From assembly GCA_964499485.1 (NCBI GenBank), contig CAZCLF010000002.1, positions 124,001-188,000 on the forward strand: DNA of 64,000 nt, read 5' to 3'. A model generated the notes under the pieces. The model was not told the origin of the DNA. It was given only the letters and a program-made list of their open reading frames with translations, and did no database searches. Shown piece after piece: positions 45,947 through 53,669 of the stretch. The translations under genes and the position numbers were made by a program. Source of the DNA: Ga0074130 sp964499485. Its GTDB lineage: Bacteria > Pseudomonadota > Gammaproteobacteria > Burkholderiales > Rhodocyclaceae. Position 1 is the first letter of the stretch, and every line of letters begins with the position of its first letter.

Positions 45947-46390
45947 ATGACAAACACTCAACTTTCCGCCCCCGCCTCCAAGCGCCTCCGCATCGCACTG
46001 TGGATTGCTCAAGTTCTACTCGCCTTGGTTTATATCCCCGCAGGCCTGACAAAGCTGTTTTCTCCAGTCGCTGAAGTCGCCACACAAATCCCATGGGCAG
46101 CGGATGTCGCCGTGCCATTCCTCCGCTTTATCGGCGCTGTCGATCTGTCTGCAGGACTCGGGATCATCCTGCCTGCGCTTACCCGCCTTGCTCCTCGCCT
46201 GACAATCGGCGCTGCGATTGGCTCAGTGGTCTTGCAAATTGCAGCCCTAATTTTCCATAGCAGCCGTGGCGAGTTTTTTGTTGTTCCATTCAACTTGGTG
46301 CTTATCGCCCTATCTGCTTTTGTGGCGTGGGGGCGCATCAAAAAAGCGCCGATTGCGGGTCGCGGCGAAGCCCCTGAGAGCTTGGCCTGA
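45947..46390 (+). CDS. DoxX-like membrane protein
   Basis: A 147-residue protein with four predicted membrane helices: IALWIAQVLLALVYIPAGLT, FLRFIGAVDLSAGLGIILPA, IGSVVLQIAALIF and FNLVLIALSAFVAW. The helix order and the first-helix motif with K-L (AGLTKLF) fit the DoxX/DoxX-like family, whose members are often linked to oxidative or thiol stress. It diverges from a LysR gene. No Shine-Dalgarno is obvious; a C-rich run precedes the ATG. Confidence 0.82.
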   Translation: MTNTQLSAPASKRLRIALWIAQVLLALVYIPAGLTKLFSPVAEVATQIPWAADVAVPFLRFIGAVDLSAGLGIILPALTRLAPRLTIGAAIGSVVLQIAALIFHSSRGEFFVVPFNLVLIALSAFVAWGRIKKAPIAGRGEAPESLA

Positions 46391-46513
46391 ACGTACTCCA
46401 GTGCTCGACAATACAGAGATGGCCTGACTCATGTGCGTTGCCACTTCCCACGCTAGGTGGCGCCCTTGGACACGCAGACATCATCACAGGCTAGTTGAAG
46501 GAGCAGCCAACCC

Positions 46514-46804
46514 ATGAACACGGAAAAGCTAACGCCTGGCACCTTCAAGCCGGTGATTGATCGCAATCGCTGTGAAGGCAAAGGGCCCTGCATCAGCGTC
46601 TGCCCTCCCCAAGTATTTGTGATGCACACCGTTCCTGAGGCCGAACGACAAAATCTCACGCTCAAAGGCAAACTGAAAGGCATCGTGCATCGATGGCAGC
46701 AAGCGGAAGTGAAGCATCCGGAGCGGTGTATGGCCTGCGGGGCATGTGTAACCGCCTGCCCTGAAAAAGCCATCAGTTTGATCAGGGCGCAGACCGATAC
46801 CTAG
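46514..46804 (+). CDS. 4Fe-4S ferredoxin-like protein
   Basis: A 96-residue protein with two cysteine clusters: CEGKGPCISVCPPQVF and CMACGACVTACPEKAI. The second is a standard CxxCxxCxxxCP. The first is irregular (CxxxxxCxxxCP), so one cluster may be lost or altered. About 35 residues separate them, more than in classical 2[4Fe-4S] ferredoxins. GAAGGAG precedes the ATG. It lies 119 bp upstream of a large flavoprotein, a possible electron partner. Confidence 0.85.
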   Translation: MNTEKLTPGTFKPVIDRNRCEGKGPCISVCPPQVFVMHTVPEAERQNLTLKGKLKGIVHRWQQAEVKHPERCMACGACVTACPEKAISLIRAQTDT

Positions 46805-46923
46805 TCATCCGACTGAATTCAGACTGAGCGCCCTCCCGAGAGAGGCCAGCCAGAAGGTAAAATGGCGGCCACTCTCTTTTTGTGTTCGCACTACGCCTGT
46901 CGCCGTGCTCTGAATTGATTCCC

Positions 46924-48540
46924 ATGCTGCGTCTGACTGAAATCAAGCTCCCGCTCGACCATCCCGAACCCGCCTTGCTGGCAGCGGTGCTGGATCGCCT
47001 AAAGATCAGCGAAAGCGAGCTGATTCGTTTCACGGTCTTCAAGCGCAGCCCGGATGCACGCAAGAAGCACAACATCCTGTTGATCTACTCGGTGGATGTA
47101 GAGCTTCGTGATGAAGCCGCAGTGCTAAAAAAGCTCCAAGGCGTCCCACATATCGGCCCCACGCCAGACATGGACTACAAGTTCGTGACCACGGCTCCAC
47201 TAGGTCAAAAAGAGCGCCCCGTCATCATTGGCTTTGGGCCCTGCGGCATTTTGGCCGCGCTGACTTTGGCACAGATGGGCTTCAAGCCCATCGTTCTGGA
47301 GCGCGGCAAGGCAGTGCGTGAACGCACACAGGACACCTGGGGCTTGTGGCGTAAGAGCACGCTCAACCCCGAATCAAACGTGCAGTTCGGCGAAGGCGGT
47401 GCTGGCACCTTCTCCGACGGCAAGCTCTACAGCCAAATTAAGGACCCGCGTTTTCTCGGACGACGCGTACTCACCGAGTTTGTGAAGGCCGGCGCGCCAC
47501 CCGAAATCCTGTGGGTCAATCGCCCCCACATTGGCACGTTCAAACTGGTGGGCATGGTTGAGCGAATCCGCGCCGAGATTGAATCACTGGGCGGCGAAAT
47601 CCGCTTCCAGAGCAAGGTGGATGAGCTGGTGATTGAAGATCATCAAGTCCGCGGCGTGGTTGTGAATGGCGAACTCCTGCCAAGTAACCATGTCATCCTC
47701 GCCGTTGGCCACAGCGCGCGTGACACCTTCCAAATGCTGCATGACAAAGGCGTCTACATTGAGGCAAAGCCTTTCTCCATGGGCTTCCGCATCGAGCACC
47801 CGCAAAGCCTGATTGATACCTGCCGCTATGGGCCTGCGGCGGGTAATCCGATTCTTGGCGCTGCTGACTACAAGCTCGTACACCACTGTAAGAACGGCCG
47901 CTCGGTATATAGCTTCTGCATGTGCCCCGGTGGCACCGTGGTTGCTGCAACCTCAGAAGAAGGCCGCGTTGTGACCAATGGCATGAGCCAATATTCGCGC
48001 AACGAACGCAATGCTAATGCGGGCATTGTCGTTGGCATTGAACCCAAGGATTACCCCGGCTATCCGGAAAATCCACTCGCTGGGATGGAGTTTCAGCGCA
48101 TCTGGGAAACCCGTGCGTTCGAACTGGGTGGGCGTAACTACAATGCCCCGGCGCAACTGGTTGGTGACTTCGTCGCCGGCAAACCGAGCACGGAACTCGG
48201 CAGTGTCATCCCTTCGTACAAGCCGGGCGTTACCCCCACCGACCTATCCACCACCCTGCCCGATTACGCCATCGAGGCGTTGCGTGAGGCCATCCCCGCC
48301 CTCAGCCGCCAAATCCGTGGCTATGCCATGCACGATGCCGTACTGACAGGTGTGGAAACCCGCACCTCATCGCCCATCCGCATCAAGCGCGGCCCTGATT
48401 ACCAAAGCCTCAACACCCGCGGCCTCTACCCCGCAGGGGAAGGTGCCAGCTACGCCGGCGGCATTCTTTCAGCCGGCGTCGATGGGATTGAGGTCGCTGA
48501 AGCCGTGGCGCTAAGCATGGTCGGCAAGCAGGCCGCCTGA
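46924..48540 (+). CDS. FAD-dependent dehydrogenase, COG2509 family
   Basis: A 538-residue flavoprotein. After an N-terminal domain of about 95 residues (LRLTEIKLPLDHPE, FKRSPDARKKHNI) comes an FAD-binding Rossmann motif IIGFGPCGILAALTLAQMG, and further family blocks QFGEGGAGTFSDGKLYSQIK and LYPAGEGASYAGGILSAGVD. COG2509 proteins are widespread but their reaction is unknown. ATG at 46924 matches the family start. It is convergent with the SRPBCC gene and may receive electrons from the ferredoxin upstream. Confidence 0.92.
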   Translation: MLRLTEIKLPLDHPEPALLAAVLDRLKISESELIRFTVFKRSPDARKKHNILLIYSVDVELRDEAAVLKKLQGVPHIGPTPDMDYKFVTTAPLGQKERPVIIGFGPCGILAALTLAQMGFKPIVLERGKAVRERTQDTWGLWRKSTLNPESNVQFGEGGAGTFSDGKLYSQIKDPRFLGRRVLTEFVKAGAPPEILWVNRPHIGTFKLVGMVERIRAEIESLGGEIRFQSKVDELVIEDHQVRGVVVNGELLPSNHVILAVGHSARDTFQMLHDKGVYIEAKPFSMGFRIEHPQSLIDTCRYGPAAGNPILGAADYKLVHHCKNGRSVYSFCMCPGGTVVAATSEEGRVVTNGMSQYSRNERNANAGIVVGIEPKDYPGYPENPLAGMEFQRIWETRAFELGGRNYNAPAQLVGDFVAGKPSTELGSVIPSYKPGVTPTDLSTTLPDYAIEALREAIPALSRQIRGYAMHDAVLTGVETRTSSPIRIKRGPDYQSLNTRGLYPAGEGASYAGGILSAGVDGIEVAEAVALSMVGKQAA

Positions 48541-48553
48541 CTGCACCCGGCGT

Positions 48554-49123
48554 TCAGCTCAGGCCGGGAATCCGCTTTTGGTATTCCGCCTCCAGACTTT
48601 CGAAGCGCGGCCAGAAAGGGCGAGCCGGATTGTCGTTGAGCAGATCCACCAGCGCACCCAGGTGCGTATGCCAGCCGGCCGATACGCTAAGCTTGCCCTC
48701 GCTGGTCGTCAGCTTCCAATGCTTGACTATAAGCAGCACGCCCTTGGCATGCGGCTTCAGCTCAAACAACACTTCGGATGCATTCTCCCCGACGCCGAAG
48801 GTGAAGCCCAGCGCATGCGGTGGCTCGTAGCGGGTCATCACGCTGCGCATGGTCTTGTTCTCGTGCTTCTTGAAGCGCTCTGGTGTGTCACCGGCCTTGC
48901 CCAGCGTCTGGTTGTTGAACAGCAGCTCAAAGCCCTCGCCCACGGTCGCCGGCATGACGCCGGCGGCAAACCATTTGGCGCGCTTCTCGGGCTCGGTCAG
49001 GTAGGCCCACACGCGCTCGACAGGGCCGGGCAGTATCCGCTCCAGATGCAGTGAGTTGGGTGTGGGGTAGGTGCCAAAGCTTTCGACATCGTCTTGCAGC
49101 GTCTGTTTCAGGGGCTGGTTCAT
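48554..49123 (-). CDS. SRPBCC (AHSA1-like) family protein
   Basis: A 189-residue protein of the START-like Activator-of-Hsp90-ATPase-1 fold: LERILPGPVERVWAYLTEPE, KRAKWFAAG, then TRYEPPHALGFTFG and the C-terminal helix GWHTHLGALVDLL. The fold binds small hydrophobic ligands. ATG at 49123 overlaps the stop of the ArsR gene by ATGA and has AAAGGAAAA upstream. ArsR-SRPBCC pairs are common; the regulator probably controls this gene. The ligand is unknown. Confidence 0.9.
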   Translation of the reverse strand: MNQPLKQTLQDDVESFGTYPTPNSLHLERILPGPVERVWAYLTEPEKRAKWFAAGVMPATVGEGFELLFNNQTLGKAGDTPERFKKHENKTMRSVMTRYEPPHALGFTFGVGENASEVLFELKPHAKGVLLIVKHWKLTTSEGKLSVSAGWHTHLGALVDLLNDNPARPFWPRFESLEAEYQKRIPGLS

Positions 49124-49590
49124 GCTCGTTTTCCTTTCGCTGGGGTTTTGGCCTTCGCCAATGCGGATGACTTGCCAGCCTTGGCCGGCTTCGATGCTGC
49201 TGCTTTTTTCGGGCTTGCCTTTTTTGCAGCCGGCTTTGCCGTTGCAACCGTGGCCGCATCCTCGGCGCGCAACAAGGCTTCGAGGGTATCGAGCCGCGCC
49301 GTCCATGCTTCGCGTTCTGCCTGCATCCATTGCAGCGCCTCATCCACTGGCTGGGCATTGAGCACCAGCCAGTGATCTCTCCCGCTCTTTTCGCGGCGGA
49401 CCAGATCGGCGCGTTCGAGCAGGCGGATGTGTTTCGACACCGAATTCAGCGAGATCGCGAACGGCTGTGCCAGCTCGGTCACACGCGCACTGCCGTGCGA
49501 CAGCTGCTGCAGAATCGCCCGGCGCGTCGTGTCGGCCAGGGCAATCAGGGTGTTATCGAGACTCGCCGGTGTGTTGGTGCGTAGATTCAT
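49120..49590 (-). CDS. ArsR-family regulator with a Lys/Ala-rich basic tail
   Basis: A 156-residue protein. Residues 1-105 are a winged helix of the ArsR type (LIALADTTRRAILQQLSHG, FAISLNSVSKHIRLLERADL, GRDHWLVLNAQP), without the metal-binding cysteines of ArsR/SmtB. The last ~45 residues are almost only Ala, Lys, Pro and Ser, with SPKK and repeated AK/PAK units, like histone-H1 or AlgP tails. AAGGATG precedes the ATG at 49590. Translation is coupled to the SRPBCC gene. Confidence 0.9.
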   Translation of the reverse strand: MNLRTNTPASLDNTLIALADTTRRAILQQLSHGSARVTELAQPFAISLNSVSKHIRLLERADLVRREKSGRDHWLVLNAQPVDEALQWMQAEREAWTARLDTLEALLRAEDAATVATAKPAAKKASPKKAAASKPAKAGKSSALAKAKTPAKGKRA

Positions 49591-49660
49591 ATATTCATCC
49601 TTTACGGTGAATATTAAACATTCGCGGATCAAAGTCAACACATCCTCAAACCGATAAATA

Positions 49661-49695
49661 AAAACGCCGGGATGCGATCAGCATCCCGGCGTTTT
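49661..49695 (-). terminator. Terminator downstream of the secreted esterase gene
   Basis: AAAACGCCGGGATGC (49661-49675) and GCATCCCGGCGTTTT (49681-49695) form a perfect 15-bp stem with a 5-nt loop. On the minus strand a TTTTTATTTAT tract follows. It can work in both directions and ends the ohr/esterase transcript. Confidence 0.92.
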
Positions 49696-49737
49696 CCATC
49701 AGGTACAGGCAATGCGCCCGCACCGCCTGCTGCTGTA

Positions 49738-50766
49738 TTACTTCAGATGCGTCTTCAGCTCATTGCCAGCCTGACGCATGGCGGCCTTGACTGCAGGCAC
49801 ATCACTCACGACATTGAGCAGACCGAAGTCATGGATCATGCCGTTGTAACGTGTCACGGTGACATTCACACCCGCTGCATCCAGCTTGCGGCCGTAGGCT
49901 TCACCTTCGTCGCGCAGCACGTCGAATTCGGCGGTCTGGATCAATGCCGGCGGCGAACCCTTGAGCTGATCGACCGTTGCATTCAGCGGTGAGGCATAGC
50001 GTTGCTGACGTTCATCAGCCTTGCTTGTGTATGCATTCCAGAACCACTTCATCATCGGCTTGGTCAGGAAATGACCTTGCGCAAACTGTTTGTATGAGCC
50101 GCTCTCAAAGTTGGCATCAGTCACCGGCCACAACAGAAGTTGGAACTTGATCTTGGGCTGCCCCTGGTCCTTGGCCATCTGGCTCACGACTGCCGCCATA
50201 TTGCCCCCTACACTGTTGCCGGCCACGGCCAGACGCGAACCATCCACACCGATTTCCTTGCCATGTGCAGCGACCCATTTGGTTGCCGCGTAGATCTCAT
50301 TGATGGCAACCGGGTATTGCGCTTCCGGCGACGGCGTGTAATTCACGAACACTGCAGTGGCACCGGAGTTGGCAACCAGGTCGCGCACCAAACGCTCATG
50401 GGTCGGGTAGTCACCGAGGATCCAGCCGCCGCCGTGGATAAACATGAATACCGGAGTCTGGCCCTTGGCATTGACCGGACGCACAACGGTAAGGTTTACC
50501 TTGTAACCATCCTGTTCAATCGTCTTTTCGCTGACCTTGGCAGCAGGCAGATTGAGCTTAACGCTCTTCTGCGCGCCCACCAGCACATTGCGTGCATCTG
50601 CCGGCGAGAGCTGCTCCAGCGGCGTACCGCCGCCGGCCTCCAGTGCTTCGAGGAACTTCTGGGTGTTGTGTTCAACACCAGGGCTACCAGCGGCGAAGGC
50701 GGAACCGACAGCCAGACTGACGGCAAGGGTGGCGAAGGCGGTTTTGAGTGTCTTGATGGTATTCAT
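49738..50766 (-). CDS. Secreted alpha/beta hydrolase, hormone-sensitive lipase type
   Basis: A 342-residue protein with a signal peptide (FATLAVSLAVGSAFAAG, cleavage near residue 26). The oxyanion motif HGGGW is at 111-115 and the nucleophile Ser185 in GNSVGG. Asp in EFDVLRDEG and His in GMIHDFGLL complete the triad. The HGGG plus GxSxG pattern marks family IV esterases, which prefer short-chain esters. GGAGATCATC precedes the ATG at 50766. It lies 26 bp after ohr and so is probably induced with it by organic peroxides. Confidence 0.92.
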   Translation of the reverse strand: MNTIKTLKTAFATLAVSLAVGSAFAAGSPGVEHNTQKFLEALEAGGGTPLEQLSPADARNVLVGAQKSVKLNLPAAKVSEKTIEQDGYKVNLTVVRPVNAKGQTPVFMFIHGGGWILGDYPTHERLVRDLVANSGATAVFVNYTPSPEAQYPVAINEIYAATKWVAAHGKEIGVDGSRLAVAGNSVGGNMAAVVSQMAKDQGQPKIKFQLLLWPVTDANFESGSYKQFAQGHFLTKPMMKWFWNAYTSKADERQQRYASPLNATVDQLKGSPPALIQTAEFDVLRDEGEAYGRKLDAAGVNVTVTRYNGMIHDFGLLNVVSDVPAVKAAMRQAGNELKTHLK

Positions 50767-50792
50767 GATGATCTCCAGTATTCCGTAAATGC

Positions 50793-51218
50793 TTAAACAA
50801 GCGTAAGGGTGACGTCGATGTTGCCGCGCGTGGCGTTCGAGTACGGGCACACAATGTGGGCCTTGTCGATCAGTGCCTGGGCGACATCACGTGCAATGCC
50901 GGGGATCTCGATGCGCAGTTCCGCCTCGATACCAAAGCCGGTGGGAATCGCACCTATACCCACGGTGCCTTCCACATTCACATCGGCGGGCAATTGCACC
51001 TTTTGCTTCATGGCGACGAACTTCAATGCCCCCAGGAAGCAGGCCGAATAACCCGCGGCAAACAGTTGTTCAGGGTTAGTCCCCTCGCCGCCCGCACCGC
51101 CGAGTTCGCGCGGGGTGCTGAGCTTGACGTCGAGCACATTGTCGGAAGAAACCGCACGACCATCACGACCGCCGTTGGCTTTTGCTGTTGCGCGATACAG
51201 AACTTTTTCGATAGACAT
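50793..51218 (-). CDS. ohr: Ohr, organic hydroperoxide resistance protein
   Basis: A 141-residue OsmC/Ohr-family thiol peroxidase. The two catalytic cysteines are Cys60 (AGYSACFLGAL) and Cys124 (HIVCPYSNAT), with the supporting Arg18 (GGRDGRA) and Glu50 (TNPEQLF). It reduces fatty-acid and other organic hydroperoxides with lipoyl donors. AAGGAAATTCAA precedes the ATG. A palindromic candidate OhrR operator lies about 107 bp upstream and ohrR is the next gene in the same direction. Confidence 0.96.
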   Translation of the reverse strand: MSIEKVLYRATAKANGGRDGRAVSSDNVLDVKLSTPRELGGAGGEGTNPEQLFAAGYSACFLGALKFVAMKQKVQLPADVNVEGTVGIGAIPTGFGIEAELRIEIPGIARDVAQALIDKAHIVCPYSNATRGNIDVTLTLV

Positions 51219-51324
51219 TTGAATTTCCTTTTCAAAAATGCGGCTGGTTGAAAGATCACTGTTGGCTCACGAAACGCCGCATCTCCGTTTGCCTATTGCC
51301 TGACACTCTTTTAATTCACGCTAT

Positions 51325-51342
51325 TAAATAGCGCACTATTTA
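51325..51342. promoter_or_regulatory. Candidate OhrR operator upstream of ohr
   Basis: TAAATAG (51325-51331), CGCA, CTATTTA (51336-51342) form a perfect 7-bp inverted repeat. The same AAATAGCGCACTAT core occurs in front of ohrR (51864-51876). The AT-rich TAG/CTA palindrome resembles known OhrR sites. Confidence 0.75.
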
Positions 51343-51398
51343 TCTGTCTTTGAAAAAGGGCTGCACTGTCCTTCACAGCCCTGCTTGAATCGCCCTGC

Positions 51399-51851
51399 CT
51401 AGCCCTTCATCAATCTTTCGCGCAGACCATCGAGCTGCTTCTTCACAACACCCAGCTCTTCGATCGAACACTGCGAGGCACACAACACACCTTCAGGTAC
51501 TGCCTTGGCCTTCAGCTTCAGCGCCTTGCCTTCCGCCTTCAGTGCAATGATGACCTGACGCTCATCATTGGCTGCCCGCGTGCGGCTGACCATGCCCAGC
51601 GCTTCAAGGCGCTTCAACAGCGGGGTCAGCGTGGCCGAATCCAGGAACAGACGCGCACCAATATCCGACACCGTCATCTCGTCCTGCTCCCACAGCACCA
51701 GCATGACCAGATACTGCGGATAGGTCACGCCCAGTTGCTTGAGCAGTTTGCGATATACCTTGTTCATCGCCAGCGCTGTCGAATACAACGAGAAGCAAAG
51801 CTGGTTGTCCAGCAGCAGTAGCGAATTGGAGGTCGGTTGTTTAGTAGCCAT
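51399..51851 (-). CDS. ohrR: OhrR, organic peroxide-sensing MarR-family repressor
   Basis: A 150-residue MarR protein. The N-terminal LLLDNQLCFSLYSTALAMNK carries the peroxide-sensing cysteine (Cys19), the OhrR hallmark. The winged helix includes TVSDIGARLFLDSATLTPLL and the wing SRTRAANDERQVII. Additional cysteines near the C-terminus (GVLCASQCSIEEL) suggest the two-cysteine mode of oxidation. It lies upstream of ohr on the same strand, 180 bp away, and matching palindromes precede both genes. Confidence 0.93.
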   Translation of the reverse strand: MATKQPTSNSLLLLDNQLCFSLYSTALAMNKVYRKLLKQLGVTYPQYLVMLVLWEQDEMTVSDIGARLFLDSATLTPLLKRLEALGMVSRTRAANDERQVIIALKAEGKALKLKAKAVPEGVLCASQCSIEELGVVKKQLDGLRERLMKG

Positions 51852-51861
51852 GACCGAATAA

Positions 51862-51892
51862 TAAATAGCGCACTATGCAATAGCAAGCTATT
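51862..51892. promoter_or_regulatory. Candidate OhrR operator upstream of ohrR
   Basis: TAAATAGCGCACTAT (51862-51876) repeats the core of the ohr operator with a degenerate right arm. A second palindrome, AATAGC-AA-GCTATT (51879-51892), follows at once. The site begins 11 bp before the ohrR start codon, which suggests autorepression. Confidence 0.65.
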
Positions 51893-51978
51893 TCTTAGAA
51901 AAGTTTTTGATTGGAGTATAGAAAATCGGGGGGGTCGCCGCTAAAGGCTTGTCACATCAATGAACAACGCTCATGCAC

Positions 51979-52005
51979 GGCTTCGACAAGCTCAGCCCGA
52001 ACGGC
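51979..52005. repeat. Single copy of a REP-like intergenic sequence
   Basis: The sequence around TTCGACAAGCTCAGCCCGAA, with GGC before and CGG after, resembles a short dispersed palindromic sequence I recall from many bacterial genomes. It can form TTCG/CGAA pairs around AAGCT. It lies between ohrR and a LysR gene. Only one copy was noticed here. Confidence 0.4.
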
Positions 52006-52032
52006 CATGTGTTGCCAAGTTAATAGAACCTA

Positions 52033-52923
52033 TCAAAGTTGTTCAAAGTGCAGCTCGCGCTTCATCCAGTCGATGAAGACCCGTGTTCGTGCCGGCAGCA
52101 GTCGGGCATGCGGATAGACCAGCTGTACAGGGCGAGGCGGTGGCTCAAAGTCTTCAAGCACAACCTGCAAGCGCCCATCGCGAACAAAGTCCGCCACCTG
52201 ATACGAAATAAACAACCCGCAGCCCACCCCAGCCAGACACGCCTGCGCTGCTGGCCACACCTGATTAAACTCAAGATTGCCCGTAACCGGCACGGTGAAA
52301 GTCCGGCCCTTCTCCTGAAACGTCCACCAAGGCGCGGCATTGCCTGTGAAGCGGATGCAGTTGAGCTTGAGCAGATCGCGCGGGTGCTCTGGCATCCCAT
52401 GCGCTGCCAGATAGTCCGGCGTTGCCACGACCATGCGCCGCACGCGCCCCAAGGGTTGTGCGACAAGAGATTGATCTTCTAACTCGCCGATACGGATTCC
52501 CACATCGATATTCTCTTCCAGCAGATTGACCACCCGATCATGTAGCTGGAGATTGACGCGAACCTTTTCGTAATGCTGCGCAAAGCGCGTTACAGCGGGG
52601 GCGACATACATCTGCCCAAAGAGCACAGATGCCGTCACCGTGAGTAGGCCACTAGGCTCGATAGCATCACGACTCAATGTGGCTTCGCTTTCCTCAATGG
52701 CTGCCAGCAGGCGCCGGCAATCCTCAACATACACGCGACCTTCCTCAGTCAGGGATACCCGGCGTGTCGTGCGATTGAAGAGCCGCACCCCCAGGTGCTG
52801 TTCGAGCAAAGCCAATGTGCGCACGACTGAAGGCAAAGAGGCGTCGAGCAGCAGTGCAGCAGCCGTCAGACTGCCTGCATCAGCAATCGCAACGACGGTT
52901 TGCATAGCTTTAAGCTTATCCAT
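52033..52923 (-). CDS. LysR-family transcriptional regulator
   Basis: A 296-residue LTTR: HTH in MQTVVAIADAGSLTAAALLL and LPSVVRTLALLEQHLG, then a CrgA-type effector domain (NIDVGIRIGELEDQSLVAQP, HPRDLLKLNCIRFTG). The ATG at 52923 fits the family. It diverges from a glutathione S-transferase gene over 114 bp, its probable target. The ligand is unknown. Confidence 0.9.
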   Translation of the reverse strand: MDKLKAMQTVVAIADAGSLTAAALLLDASLPSVVRTLALLEQHLGVRLFNRTTRRVSLTEEGRVYVEDCRRLLAAIEESEATLSRDAIEPSGLLTVTASVLFGQMYVAPAVTRFAQHYEKVRVNLQLHDRVVNLLEENIDVGIRIGELEDQSLVAQPLGRVRRMVVATPDYLAAHGMPEHPRDLLKLNCIRFTGNAAPWWTFQEKGRTFTVPVTGNLEFNQVWPAAQACLAGVGCGLFISYQVADFVRDGRLQVVLEDFEPPPRPVQLVYPHARLLPARTRVFIDWMKRELHFEQL

Positions 52924-52933
52924 GCCGCTAGAT

Positions 52934-52952
52934 TACTCAACATTATGGAGTA
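52934..52952. promoter_or_regulatory. Candidate LysR site between lysR and GST
   Basis: TACTC (52934-52938) and GAGTA (52948-52952) form an inverted repeat with a 9-bp spacer, 11 bp upstream of the lysR start codon. Position and symmetry fit an autoregulatory LTTR site. Confidence 0.4.
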
Positions 52953-53037
52953 GTCAAATCAATTTCAAGCCATTTATCAATCCAATGAAAATAAACACAA
53001 TGACTCCGTCGTCCACACCACACCCATAGGAGCCATC

Positions 53038-53667
53038 ATGAACACGCTTAAACTGCATCGCTTCCCCCTCTCCGGCCACAGCCATCGCGCCGAGCTTTTT
53101 ATTTCCCTGCTGCACCTGCCCTGCGAGCTCATCACCGTCGATCTAGCCAATCGTGCCCACAAGCAGCCTGCCTTCCTCGCCCTCAACAGTTTCGGTCAAG
53201 TACCTGTGCTGGAAGACGGCGATACGGTGATCGCTGACTCGAATGCCATCCTCGTCTATCTGGCCACCAAATATGGCAAAGATCAGCCCATCGACTGGCT
53301 CCCAAGTGATCCGGCACACGCCGCGCAAGTTCATCGCTGGCTTTCAATTGCTGCAGGGCAAATCGCCTTCGGCCCTGCCCGCGCCCGCCTCAAGACAGTA
53401 TTCAACGCCAACATCGATGCAGCCGATGCCATCGCCCGAGCCGATGCCCTGTTTGTCGTCATGGACAGCGAGCTGCAACGCGCGCCCTTCCTGACGGGCA
53501 CTGCCCCCACCATTGCCGACATATCCGCCTATAGCTATATCGCCCACGCTCCGGAAGGGAATGTCTCACTGCAGCCTTACCCTCACCTCCGCGCATGGCT
53601 AGCACGCATCGAAGCGCTGCCGGGTTTTGTGGGCATGCCCAAAACCGCTGTCGGACTGGCCGCGTAA
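53038..53667 (+). CDS. Glutathione S-transferase family protein
   Basis: A 209-residue GST with an N-terminal thioredoxin fold (KLHRFPLSGHSHRAEL, then LNSFGQVPVLEDGD and the glutathione-contact DSNAILVYLATKYG) and a helical C-terminal domain with the TGTAPTIADISAYSY capping motif. A serine in PLSGHS is the likely thiol-activating residue. AGGAG precedes the ATG. It is read divergently from a LysR gene and is followed, after 2 bp, by the PPOX-like gene. Confidence 0.92.
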   Translation: MNTLKLHRFPLSGHSHRAELFISLLHLPCELITVDLANRAHKQPAFLALNSFGQVPVLEDGDTVIADSNAILVYLATKYGKDQPIDWLPSDPAHAAQVHRWLSIAAGQIAFGPARARLKTVFNANIDAADAIARADALFVVMDSELQRAPFLTGTAPTIADISAYSYIAHAPEGNVSLQPYPHLRAWLARIEALPGFVGMPKTAVGLAA

Positions 53668-53669
53668 TC

